This document shows positions 35,756 to 44,207 of a DNA stretch of 64,000 bases, one piece after another. This stretch comes from Streptomyces sp. Je 1-369 (GTDB taxonomy: Bacteria; Actinomycetota; Actinomycetes; Streptomycetales; Streptomycetaceae): assembly GCF_026810505.1 (NCBI RefSeq), contig NZ_CP101750.1, forward strand, positions 5,389,501 through 5,453,500, in the 5' to 3' direction. A program made the translations under genes and the position numbers. How positions within the stretch are numbered: the stretch's first letter is position 1; the number at the start of each line of letters is the position of its first letter. Under the pieces are notes generated by a model that did not search any database, was not told where the DNA came from, and saw only the letters and a program-made list of their open reading frames with translations.

Positions 35756-35790
35756 GCGGACGGATCAGGACCGGACACGGCACGTACGCC

Positions 35791-36975
35791 ATGGAACGCC
35801 GCACCATAGCCCCCCGCCCCGGCTGGCAGCAGACCGTCGAGGACCAGGGGCTCATCTACCCGCTCACGCGCTACCCCGACGACACCCTGCGCCCCTACTG
35901 GGACGAGAGCGCCTACTACGTCTTCTCGCTCCCCGAGGTCGAGGCGCTGGAGGAGGCCGTCGAGGAGCTGCACACGATGTGCCTGGCCGCCGCCGCGCAC
36001 ATCGTCGACCACGACCGCCTGGGCGACCTCGGCATCACGGACCCGGGGGTCGCGTCCGCCGTGACGGAGGCCTGGCACCGCCGCGCCGAACTCCCGTCCC
36101 TGTACGGCCGCTTCGACCTGCGTTACGACGGTGCGGGTCCGGCCAAGATGCTGGAGTACAACGCCGACACCCCCACCTCCCTGGTCGAGGCCGCGAGCCC
36201 GCAGTGGTTCTGGATGGAGGAACGCTTCCCTGGCGCCGACCAGTGGAACTCCCTCCACGAGCGGCTCGTCGACGCGTGGCGGAAGCAGGCCGCGCTGCTG
36301 CCGCCCGGCGGTCCGCTGTACTTCGCGCACTCCGCCGCCGACGAACTCGGCGAGGACCTGATGACGGTCGCGTACCTGCGGGAGACCGCCGAGCAGGCCG
36401 GTCTCGTCGCGGAGTCGATCGCCATGGAGGACATCGGCTGGGACCGGCTCGCGCGCCGCTTCGTCGACAAGAAGCTCCGGTTCATGCGCAGCTGCTTCAA
36501 GCTCTACCCGTGGGAGTGGCTGACCACGGACCGCTTCGCGCCGCACGTCCTGGAGACGCTGGACAACGGCGGCGGTACGGGCTCCACACTGTGGATCGAG
36601 CCCGCCTGGAAGATGCTCCTCTCCAACAAGGCGCTCCTGGCGATCCTCTGGGAGCTGTATCCCGGCCATCCGAACCTCCTCCCCGCCTACCTCGACGGCC
36701 CGCGCGAACTCGCCTCCGGACCCGGGTACGTCGCCAAGCCGCTGCTCGGGCGGGAGGGCGCGGGGGTGACGGTGCACGCACCGGGTTCCGCGCCCGTACG
36801 CCGTGAGGAGAGCTGCTGCTACCAGGAGTTGGCACCCCTGCCGGAGTTCGACGGCAACCGGGTCGTCCTCGGTGCGTGGGTGGTCGAGGACGAGGCGGCG
36901 GGGCTCGGCATCCGGGAGTCGTCGGGGCTGATCACGGACGAGTACGCGAGGTTCGTCCCGCACGTGATCCTGTGA
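35791..36975 (+). CDS. Glutathionylspermidine synthase-like ATP-grasp protein (YgiC type)
   Basis: 394 residues, the synthetase half only, without the amidase domain of E. coli Gsp. Seen: LPSLYGRFDLRYDGAGPAKM, EYNADTPTSLVEA (a signature of the family), RFMRSCFKLYPWEWL, and KPLLGREGAGV in the ATP-binding region near residue 315. Actinobacteria make mycothiol rather than glutathione, so the acceptor is unknown; amide ligation to an amine or peptide is the family chemistry. It follows the lipoprotein gene by 35 nt, and its last 44 nt overlap the convergent oxidoreductase gene. Confidence 0.88.
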   Translation: MERRTIAPRPGWQQTVEDQGLIYPLTRYPDDTLRPYWDESAYYVFSLPEVEALEEAVEELHTMCLAAAAHIVDHDRLGDLGITDPGVASAVTEAWHRRAELPSLYGRFDLRYDGAGPAKMLEYNADTPTSLVEAASPQWFWMEERFPGADQWNSLHERLVDAWRKQAALLPPGGPLYFAHSAADELGEDLMTVAYLRETAEQAGLVAESIAMEDIGWDRLARRFVDKKLRFMRSCFKLYPWEWLTTDRFAPHVLETLDNGGGTGSTLWIEPAWKMLLSNKALLAILWELYPGHPNLLPAYLDGPRELASGPGYVAKPLLGREGAGVTVHAPGSAPVRREESCCYQELAPLPEFDGNRVVLGAWVVEDEAAGLGIRESSGLITDEYARFVPHVIL

Positions 36976-37975
36976 GGCGGACCAGCATCTTGCCGGTGTT
37001 CGCCCCGCGCAGGACGCCGAGGAACGCCTCCGGTGCCCGCTCGATGCCGTCGACGACGGTCTGCTCGGTGCGCAGGGTGCCGTCGGCGAGCAGCGGCGCC
37101 GCCCGGCCGATCCACTCCGGGAACAGGTCGAGGTGGCTGGTGACGAGCATGCCCCGCAGGGTCGCCTCCTGCTTGGCCGCCTGGAAGAGGTTGTTCGGGC
37201 CCGGCGCCGGCTCCGTCGTGTTGTACGTGCTGATGGCGCCGACCAGCGCGATGCGTCCGCCCGGCCGGATCGCCCCGATCGCGGCCTGGAGATGGTCGCC
37301 GCCGACCGCGTCGAGGTAGACGTCCACGCCGTCGGGCGCGGCCTGCGCGAGCTGCTCCGGCAGGCCGCCGAGCCGGTAGTCGACGGCCGCGTCGTACCCG
37401 AAGGTGTCGAGCAGCTTCTTCGTCTTGGCGGGTCCGCCCGCCGAGCCGATCACCCGTGCGGCGCCGAGCTCCCGGGCGATCTGCCCCGCGACGCTGCCCA
37501 CCGCCCCGGCCGCCGCCGACACGAACACGACGTCGCCCTCGCGGACCGGGGCGGTGCGGGTCAGTGCGGCGTACGCCGTCAGGCCCGTCGTGCCGAGCGG
37601 GCCGAGGTAGGCGGCGGCCGGGGCGAGCGCGGTGTCGACGACGGTCGCGGCCGCGGCATCCAGCACGGAGTACTCCCGCCAGCCCAGGAAGTGGGTGACG
37701 GTCGCCCCCACCGGGACCTCGGGCGCGTTCGACGCGACGACCTCGCCGACCGCGCTGCCCTCCAGCGGGGCGCCGAGCTCGAACGGGGCGATGTAGGACG
37801 GCGCGTCGTCCATGCGGCCCCTCATGTACGGGTCGACCGACATCCAGGTGTTGCGGACGACGATCTGTCCTGCGCCGGGCTGCTCGGGCACTTCGGTGGT
37901 GGCCAACTCGAAGTCCGCGGTGGTGGGTTCGCCGACGGGGCGGGCGGCGAGGCGGATTTCGCGGGAGAGGGTCAT
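36932..37975 (-). CDS. NADP-dependent oxidoreductase (MDR, prostaglandin-reductase type)
   Basis: 347 residues. Zinc-free medium-chain reductase of the LTB4 dehydrogenase/curA group. Seen: WMSVDPYMRGRM, LGTTGLTAYAAL, the nucleotide-binding VFVSAAAGAVGSVAGQIA, and GRIALVGAISTYN. The family reduces activated C=C bonds of enones with NADPH. The normal family end (GANTGKMLVRL) is reached before the last 11 residues, which overlap the ATP-grasp gene on the other strand. Start ATG 37975 gives MTLSREIRLAARPVG. Confidence 0.92.
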   Translation of the reverse strand: MTLSREIRLAARPVGEPTTADFELATTEVPEQPGAGQIVVRNTWMSVDPYMRGRMDDAPSYIAPFELGAPLEGSAVGEVVASNAPEVPVGATVTHFLGWREYSVLDAAAATVVDTALAPAAAYLGPLGTTGLTAYAALTRTAPVREGDVVFVSAAAGAVGSVAGQIARELGAARVIGSAGGPAKTKKLLDTFGYDAAVDYRLGGLPEQLAQAAPDGVDVYLDAVGGDHLQAAIGAIRPGGRIALVGAISTYNTTEPAPGPNNLFQAAKQEATLRGMLVTSHLDLFPEWIGRAAPLLADGTLRTEQTVVDGIERAPEAFLGVLRGANTGKMLVRLTGSRAGRTSRTRP

Positions 37976-38137
37976 GACGGCTCCTTGGTCCGACGTACGT
38001 CGGTCGGGTGTACGTCCGCTTCGTGACCGCGGGGTCGCGATCACGAGCACACCCTGCCGGTGGGCGCGCACGGAACGCTGACGGTGCGCGCACGGACCGC
38101 CGTCAGCGCTGGTGGCGCCCCGAATTACTGTGAGCTC

Positions 38138-41100
38138 ATGCGATTCGAGGTGCTGGGCCCGCTGACCGTGCGCACGGAGGACGGGGCGGCCGCGCCGGCG
38201 CCGGAGCCGAAGGTGCGCGCGCTGCTCGCCGCGCTCCTCGTGCGGGCGGGGCGGCCGGTACCGGTGGACACGCTCGTCGACGACCTCTGGGGCGACGGCG
38301 ACCGTCTGCCGTCGTCACCGGCCAACTCCCTCCAGACGAAGGTCTCCCAGCTGCGCCGCGCCCTGGAGTCGGCCGAGCCGGGCGGACGAGCCCTCGTCAC
38401 GTACGGCCCCGCCGGGTATGAGCTGCGCGTACCCCCGGAACACGTGGACGCGGTGCGCTTCGGGGCGTTGGTGTCGCGGGCGTACGGGGCGCCGGACGCG
38501 GACGCGCGTACGAAGGTGTCGCTGCTGACCGACGCGCTGGCGCTGTGGAGCGGTCCCGCGTACGCCGACTTCCGCGACGCCGACTTCACTCGGGCGGAGG
38601 CCGCGCGCCTGTCGGAACAGCGCCTCACCGCGCAGGAGACGCTGGCCGAGCTGCGCCTGGCCCGCGGCGAGCACGCGTCGCTGGCCGACGAGCTGGCCCC
38701 CTGGGTCGCGGGTGAACCCCTGCGCGAGCGGCTGCGGGCCGCCCACCTCCGCGCCCTGTACCGCTCCGGCCGCGTCGCCGAGGCCCTCGACTCCTACCGC
38801 GACCTGCGCCAGCACCTCGCCGAGGAGCTCGGCATCGACCCGGGCCCCGAACTGACGCGCCTGCACGAGGCGATGTTGCGGCAGGAAACGGACGTTGCAG
38901 TTGATGTCGATGTTGCCGTGGGTGCGGGTGCGGGTGTGGGTGTCGGTGTCGGTGCGGTCGAGGTTTCCGGGGCAGGGGGCGCGGTCGCGCCCGTCGAGCG
39001 TCGTCCCCTCTCCAACCTGCCCGCGCAGCCCACCGCCCTCATCGGCCGTGACGCGGCCGTCGGGCGCATACGTGACCTGGTCCGCGCCGGGCGCCTGGTC
39101 ACCCTCACGGGACCCGGTGGCGTGGGCAAGACGCGTCTGGCCCTGGCGTCGGCGGCGGGACTGGCCGAGGACTTCCCCGACGGCATCTGGCTGGCCGAAC
39201 TCGCGGGAACGCACGGCGAGGTGACGGCCACGGTGGCGGCGGCGCTCGGCATCCGGGACGACGCGCCGGGAGCGGCGGACCGGACCGCCGCCGACCGACT
39301 CGGACGCGCGCTCGCCGGACGCCACCTCCTCCTCGTCCTCGACAACTGCGAACACGTCCTGGGCCCCGTCGCCGACATGACCGCCCAGCTCCTGCGCCAC
39401 GCACCTCACCTGCACGTCCTCGCCACCAGCCAGGAGGCGCTCGCCCTGACCGGCGAGACCCTGGAGGCAGTCGCGCCCCTCGAAGAGGAGGACGCGCTGC
39501 ATCTGTTCGCCGCCCGCGCCGCGGCCGCCGCCCCCGGCTTCGCCCTGGACGACGGGAACCGTGATGCCGTCGCCCTCATCTGCCGCCGCCTGGACGGCAT
39601 CCCGCTCGCCGTCGAACTCGCCGCCACCCGCGTACGCGCCCTCGGCGTCCACACCCTCGCCGACCGCATCCACGACCGCTTCCGCCTCCTGAACCAGGCC
39701 CGCCGCGACGCGCCCTCCCGCCAGCGCACCCTGCGCGCGATGATCGACTGGAGCTGGGAGCTCCTGCCGCCCGCCGAACGCCGCGCCCTGCGCCGCCTGG
39801 CCGTATTCGACGGCGGCTTCACCCTGGAGAGCGCCGAAGCCGTACTGGCACCGGAGGACATCCCGGCCTCCGAGGGCGACGCCCTCGACCTGGTGACCCG
39901 CCTCGTCGACCGCTCCCTCCTCGCGCCCGCGCCGCCCGACGCCCCGGAAATGCGCTACCGCATGCTCGAATCCGTCACCGCGTACAGCCTCGAACGCCTC
40001 GACGCGGCAGCCGAGACCACCGCGATGCGCCACCGCCACGCCCAGCACTTCGCCGCCTTCGCCGAACGCGCGGCCGCCGCCCTGCGCGGCCCCGACCAGC
40101 GGCTCTGGCTGCGCCGCCTGGACCACGAGACCGTGAACCTCCGCGCCGCGCTGACCTGGTCGACCACCTCCGCCGACACCGTGCGGGCACTACGCCTGGT
40201 CAACGCGCTGACCTGGTACTGGTTCCTCCGCGGCCGCCTCCGCGAAGCGACGCACGCCCTGGACCTGGCCCTGCACCTGCCCCCGCCGCCCTCCGCAGAC
40301 GCGGCAGCCCGTACCGCCGCTGCCGCCGCCCACGCCGCCTTCGCCCTTCTGACCGGCGAGGACGCCTGCGCGCACGGCGGCACGTGCGAGCACGCGGCGG
40401 CCACGCCCGCCGACGCCCGATCCCGCTGGCTGCTCGCCTTCGCACGGTGCGCGTTCGACCACACGCCGCGCGAGGCCGCACGGGTCGACGCACTCCTCGC
40501 GGAGTTCCGTGGCGCGGGCGATCGCTGGGGCGAGGCCGCCACCCTCTCCACCCGGGCGACCCGCGCCCTCTACCGCGGCGACCTCCCGGCCCTGCGCCGC
40601 GACGCCACCCGCAGCGCCGAGCTCTTCGCCGAACTGGGCGACCGATGGGGCCAGTTGCAGGCATCGGAACAACTCGGCATCCTCGCCGAGATCGCTGCCG
40701 ACTACGACGAAGCCGCTCGGCTCCAACGCGACGGCGCACGCGCCGCGGAGGACCTCCACCTCTGGACCGACCTCTCCTTCCGCCTCTCCCGCCTCGGCCG
40801 CATCGCACTCCTCACCGGCGACGACCCCGCCGCCACGGCCTTCCACGAACGCGCCGCCCGCCTCGCCGCCCGGCAGTCGCACCGCCCCGCCCAGCAGTTC
40901 GCCGAGACGGGCCTCGCCCTCGGCGCCCGCCACCGCGGCGACCTCGACGCCGCCGAGGAACTCCTCCTGCCCTGGCTGGACTTCAACCGCCGCTTCGGCG
41001 TCGACTCCGGCACGGCGCTGATCCTGGCCCAGCTCGGCTACGTCGCCGAACAGCGCGGAGACGCCGCCCGCGCGGAAGAGCTCCACCGCGAAGGCCTCGC

Positions 41101-41353
41101 CGTGGCTCGCACGACGGGCGACGAACGCGCGGTGGCGCTGGCCCTGGAAGGCCTCGCGGGCGCCCGCTCACTCGCCGGCGACCACCCGCACGCCGCACGC
41201 CTCCTCGGCACGGCCGCCCGCATCCGCGACGCCGAAGGCACACCCCTCCCTCCCGCGGAACGCACGGACACGGCCCGCGCCGAACACCGCGTCCGCACGG
41301 CCCTCGACGACACCGCGTTCAAGGAGGCCCACGCCCAGGAAGCCCGAGCGTGA
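38138..41353 (+). CDS. Large SARP (AfsR/DnrI/RedD-type) regulator with NB-ARC and TPR-like domains
   Basis: 1071 residues. An OmpR-like winged helix at 1-95 (MRFEVLGPLTV, FGALVSRAYGAP) and a BTAD domain to about 250 form the SARP part. A Val/Gly/Asp linker follows. Then comes an NB-ARC STAND ATPase with Walker A GPGGVGKT near residue 328, LLVLDNCEHV and GIPLAVELAATRVRAL, and a long helical repeat C-terminus of about 400 residues. Such proteins activate secondary-metabolism or stress genes. No biosynthetic cluster adjoins it here, so targets must be elsewhere. ATG 38138 is the family start; no strong ribosome binding site is seen. Confidence 0.93.
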   Translation: MRFEVLGPLTVRTEDGAAAPAPEPKVRALLAALLVRAGRPVPVDTLVDDLWGDGDRLPSSPANSLQTKVSQLRRALESAEPGGRALVTYGPAGYELRVPPEHVDAVRFGALVSRAYGAPDADARTKVSLLTDALALWSGPAYADFRDADFTRAEAARLSEQRLTAQETLAELRLARGEHASLADELAPWVAGEPLRERLRAAHLRALYRSGRVAEALDSYRDLRQHLAEELGIDPGPELTRLHEAMLRQETDVAVDVDVAVGAGAGVGVGVGAVEVSGAGGAVAPVERRPLSNLPAQPTALIGRDAAVGRIRDLVRAGRLVTLTGPGGVGKTRLALASAAGLAEDFPDGIWLAELAGTHGEVTATVAAALGIRDDAPGAADRTAADRLGRALAGRHLLLVLDNCEHVLGPVADMTAQLLRHAPHLHVLATSQEALALTGETLEAVAPLEEEDALHLFAARAAAAAPGFALDDGNRDAVALICRRLDGIPLAVELAATRVRALGVHTLADRIHDRFRLLNQARRDAPSRQRTLRAMIDWSWELLPPAERRALRRLAVFDGGFTLESAEAVLAPEDIPASEGDALDLVTRLVDRSLLAPAPPDAPEMRYRMLESVTAYSLERLDAAAETTAMRHRHAQHFAAFAERAAAALRGPDQRLWLRRLDHETVNLRAALTWSTTSADTVRALRLVNALTWYWFLRGRLREATHALDLALHLPPPPSADAAARTAAAAAHAAFALLTGEDACAHGGTCEHAAATPADARSRWLLAFARCAFDHTPREAARVDALLAEFRGAGDRWGEAATLSTRATRALYRGDLPALRRDATRSAELFAELGDRWGQLQASEQLGILAEIAADYDEAARLQRDGARAAEDLHLWTDLSFRLSRLGRIALLTGDDPAATAFHERAARLAARQSHRPAQQFAETGLALGARHRGDLDAAEELLLPWLDFNRRFGVDSGTALILAQLGYVAEQRGDAARAEELHREGLAVARTTGDERAVALALEGLAGARSLAGDHPHAARLLGTAARIRDAEGTPLPPAERTDTARAEHRVRTALDDTAFKEAHAQEARA

Positions 41354-41368
41354 GCTCTCCCGCGCTCC

Positions 41369-42568
41369 TCAGCGACGCCTGCAGAGAGCCGTGTCCACGA
41401 TCTCGTCCACGTGCGACATGACCGCCTTGTCCGTCGGCTGCACGGTCACCGCGACGTCGGCGGCGCGCCCGTCATCCGTGGCACCGCCCCGCGTCTCGTA
41501 TCCCGGATAGCTTCCACCGTGTCCCCAGTAGACGTCGCCGCAGGACAGCGGCCTGCTCACGATGCCGAGGCCGTACCGGGCGCCCTTGCCGAAGTAGTCG
41601 GCGCGGACCGTGGTGCGCATCTGGTCGAGCTGGGGCTTCGGCAGGAGGCGGCCGGGTGTGAGCAGCGCGGTGTAGAACCGGTTGAGGTCGGAGTTGGTGG
41701 AGATCAGCTGTCCCGCCGCCCACGTCCATGAGGGGTCCAGCTCCGTGATGTCCCGCAGGGGCGCCCCCGGTGCCTCCTGGTAGTACCCCTTGGGGTGGGG
41801 CTCGCGGATCGTCGCATCCCCGGGCGCCGGGAAGTAGGTGTGGCGCAGCCCGAGCCGCTCGATGATCCGCCGGTCGATCTCCTGGGCGACGGTGCGCTTG
41901 GTGACCTTCTCGACGATCAGACCGGCGACGACGTAGTTCGTGTTGCTGTACGCCCAGCTCTCCCCGGGGTCGAACTCCGACTTGTACTCCAGCGCGATGT
42001 CCAGCAACTCCCGCGGCTCGTAGTACCGGGGCTGAAGGTCGCCCTTCGTGTAGTTGGGCAGCCCGCTCGTCTGCTGGAGCAGCTGGCGGACCTTGATCTT
42101 CCGGTCGTCGATCCCGTCCCCGCGTACGAGCCCCGGCAGATACGTGTCCACCGTGTCGTCGAGGCGCATCCTCCCCTCGGCGACCAGTTGCAGCACGACC
42201 ACCGCGGTGAACGCCTTGGTGTTGCTGCCGATCCGCACCTGCCCGTCCCTGGGCACGGCGGCGCCGGTCGCCAGGTCGCCGACCCCGGCCGTGTAGGTCC
42301 GGGCACGCTCTCCCTTCCGGTCCCCGTTCACGCTCGCCAGCGCGGCAGGCACGCCGTCGGCCCGCACCAGCCGGTCAAGACCCTGCTGGACGGAGTCCCC
42401 GTGCGCCCGGCCCGTCGCCGACGCCCCGGGCGCCACGAGAACACCTGCCGCCACTGCCACCGCCATCGCGGCCCCGGTCAACGCCGCCGCCGACGACGTC
42501 GCTCCGCGGAGTCCACCGCGCTGCCACCCCTGGTAAGAACGGAACCTCTGCCCTGCTTGCCCACGCAC
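41369..42568 (-). CDS. Secreted serine hydrolase (class C beta-lactamase / DD-peptidase fold)
   Basis: 399 residues. Signal peptide in an extended Arg-rich N-terminus with hydrophobic core ALTGAAMAVAVAAGVLVAPG. Catalytic motifs: SxxK in GSNTKAF, YxN in WAYSNTNY, and HGGSYPG in place of KTG. Resembles the Streptomyces R61 DD-peptidase/esterase group; substrate could be peptidoglycan peptides or esters. GTG 42568 is chosen because GGAG lies 7 nt upstream. It follows rocD on the same strand but with a hairpin between, so it is likely transcribed separately. Confidence 0.9.
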   Translation of the reverse strand: MRGQAGQRFRSYQGWQRGGLRGATSSAAALTGAAMAVAVAAGVLVAPGASATGRAHGDSVQQGLDRLVRADGVPAALASVNGDRKGERARTYTAGVGDLATGAAVPRDGQVRIGSNTKAFTAVVVLQLVAEGRMRLDDTVDTYLPGLVRGDGIDDRKIKVRQLLQQTSGLPNYTKGDLQPRYYEPRELLDIALEYKSEFDPGESWAYSNTNYVVAGLIVEKVTKRTVAQEIDRRIIERLGLRHTYFPAPGDATIREPHPKGYYQEAPGAPLRDITELDPSWTWAAGQLISTNSDLNRFYTALLTPGRLLPKPQLDQMRTTVRADYFGKGARYGLGIVSRPLSCGDVYWGHGGSYPGYETRGGATDDGRAADVAVTVQPTDKAVMSHVDEIVDTALCRRR

Positions 42569-42690
42569 TGGCCAACTCCTACGGATCTGGATCTGCCGGG
42601 AACCCGGCGTGCTTGACGCCGGGCCCAACATTTCCGGATGCCGCGGCCCGGGACGATCCTGCCAACCGCCCACTGCCAGTAGGGCTAACC

Positions 42691-42708
42691 CCCGGGCACC
42701 GGCCCGGG
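42691..42708 (-). terminator. Short hairpin after rocD
   Basis: CCCGGGC at 42691-42697 pairs with GCCCGGG at 42702-42708 around a 4-nt loop, 18 nt beyond the rocD stop. The stem is short but pure G-C. No T-tract. Confidence 0.5.
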
Positions 42709-42725
42709 CCGCAGCGTCCTCCGAG

Positions 42726-43964
42726 CTAGCTCAGCACCGCCCGCAGCTGACCGAGCCCCCAGTCCAGGTCCTCCTTGCTGATCACCAGCGGGGGAGCGAT
42801 ACGGATCGTCGACCCATGCGTGTCCTTGACCAGTACCCCCCTCTCCATCAGCTTCTCCGAGATCTCCCGTCCCGTGCCGTACGACGGGGCGATGTCGACG
42901 CCCGCCCACAGCCCGCGCCCGCGCACCTCGGTCACCGCCCCCGTAGCGGCCAGCAGCGCCAGCTCGGCGTGGAGGTGCTCGCCCAGCTCCGTGGCCCGCT
43001 GCTGGAACTCGCCCGTCGACAGCATGTCGACCACCTCGAGCCCCACCGCGCAGGCGAGCGGATTGCCGCCGAACGTCGACCCGTGCTCACCCGGCTTGAA
43101 CACCCCGAGCACATCGGCGTCGGCCACCACCGCCGACACCGGCACGACCCCGCCCCCGAGCGCCTTGCCCAGCAGGTACACGTCCGGGACCACGCCCTCG
43201 TGCTCGCACGCGAACGTACGCCCCGTCCTGCCCAGACCCGACTGGATCTCGTCCGCGATGAACAGGACCCCGCGCTCCCGGGTCAACTCCCGCACCCCGG
43301 GCAGATATCCGGGCGGCGGGACGAGCACCCCGGCCTCGCCCTGGATCGGCTCGATCAGCACGGCGACGGTGTCGTCGGTGACCGCGGCCCGCAACGCCTC
43401 CAGGTCGCCGTACGGCACGATGTCGAAGCCCGGTGTGTACGGCCCGTAGTCCGCCCGCGCCTCGTCGTCCGTGGAGAAACTGATGACGGTCGTCGTTCTG
43501 CCGTGGAAGTTGCCGGCCGCGACCACGATCCTCGCCCGGCCGTCCGGCACTCCCTTGACCTGGTACCCCCACTTCCGCGCGGTCTTCACGGCCGTCTCGA
43601 CGGCCTCCGCGCCGGTGTTCATCGGCAGCACCATCTCCTTGCCGCAGAGCTCCGCGAGGCGCGTACAGAACTCGGCGAACCGGTCGTGGTGGAACGCCCG
43701 CGAGGTCAGCGTGACCCGGTCGAGCTGCGCCTTCGCGGCGTCGATGAGGCGGCGGTTGCCGTGCCCGAAGTTGAGCGCGGAGTACCCGGCGAGCATGTCG
43801 AGATAGCGGCGCCCCTCGACGTCGGTCATCCAGGCCCCGTCGGCCGAGGAGACCACGATGGGCAGCGGGTGGTAGTTGTGCGCGCTGTGCGCCTCGGCGG
43901 CGGCGATGAGCCGCTCACCGGCCGTCCGGGAAGTGTTCGTGGCGGAAGATGACGTACTCGACAC
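42726..43964 (-). CDS. rocD: Ornithine--oxo-acid transaminase
   Basis: PLP enzyme converting ornithine and an oxo-acid to glutamate semialdehyde and an amino acid, in arginine/proline metabolism. 412 residues. Class III aminotransferase features: MNTGAEAVETAVKTARKWGY, FHGRTTTVISFS, FIADEIQSGLGRTG with the cofactor Asp, the PLP lysine in LLGKALGGGVVPVSAV, and HGSTFGGNPLACAV. Start GTG 43964 follows GGAG and gives a Ser/Thr-rich N-terminus before GERLIAAAEAHSAHNYHPLP. In many Streptomyces it is paired with a dimethylarginine hydrolase gene; that partner is not seen beside it here. It is divergent from glyA. Confidence 0.95.
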   Translation of the reverse strand: MSSTSSSATNTSRTAGERLIAAAEAHSAHNYHPLPIVVSSADGAWMTDVEGRRYLDMLAGYSALNFGHGNRRLIDAAKAQLDRVTLTSRAFHHDRFAEFCTRLAELCGKEMVLPMNTGAEAVETAVKTARKWGYQVKGVPDGRARIVVAAGNFHGRTTTVISFSTDDEARADYGPYTPGFDIVPYGDLEALRAAVTDDTVAVLIEPIQGEAGVLVPPPGYLPGVRELTRERGVLFIADEIQSGLGRTGRTFACEHEGVVPDVYLLGKALGGGVVPVSAVVADADVLGVFKPGEHGSTFGGNPLACAVGLEVVDMLSTGEFQQRATELGEHLHAELALLAATGAVTEVRGRGLWAGVDIAPSYGTGREISEKLMERGVLVKDTHGSTIRIAPPLVISKEDLDWGLGQLRAVLS

Positions 43965-44080
43965 GGGGTCTCCGTTCGTCCTGCGGCTGGGGGCGGGTGT
44001 GGCGCCCAATTCCTATCGTCGCTCGCATCGCGGACGAAGAAACCTGCCGGATCGGCGTGCCCGCTAGGGTGGCCCTGACA

Positions 44081-44204
44081 GCACGGTGACTGGCGCACGG
44101 GGAACGAACCCCGGTGAAGCCGTGCGAGGCACGACCTTCGAGGTGCCGCCCCGCCTGGGCACCCCGGGACCACGACCGGACACTCACCGCTCGCCCCGGA
44201 GGCC
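44081..44204 (+). promoter_or_regulatory. ZTP (pfl-motif) riboswitch controlling glyA
   Basis: The aptamer fits the ZTP class closely. P1 is GCACGG (44081-44086) with CCGTGC (44120-44125). The conserved TGACTGGCG joining strand follows P1, P2 is a CGGGG/CCCCG hairpin, P3 is GGCAC/GTGCC, and the diagnostic CCGCCTGGGCA loop is at 44151-44161; its CGCC can pair with GGCG (44092-44095) as the pseudoknot. The expression platform looks translational: GCCTGGGC (44153-44160) can instead pair with GCCC and AGGC at 44193-44203, covering the GGAGG ribosome site. Ligand binding would use up that strand and free the site, an ON switch. The pairing model is inference; no experimental data. Confidence 0.92.
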
Positions 44205-44207
44205 ACC

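Noticed and set aside
34366..35790. Long N-terminal extension of the ATP-grasp gene back to 34366
   Set aside because: It would run antisense through the DMT transporter and across the lipoprotein gene. The family N-terminus begins at 35791.
38138..41353. Secondary-metabolite cluster around the SARP gene
   Set aside because: The neighbours are an oxidoreductase, a serine hydrolase and rocD. No PKS, NRPS, terpene or RiPP gene is present in the window.
44060..44207. Cobalamin or glycine riboswitch before glyA
   Set aside because: The GGGGAAC...GGTGAAG part recalls a B12 element, but the B12-box and the GGAGAG strands of glycine aptamers are missing. TGACTGGCG and CCGCCTGGGCA identify the ZTP class instead.
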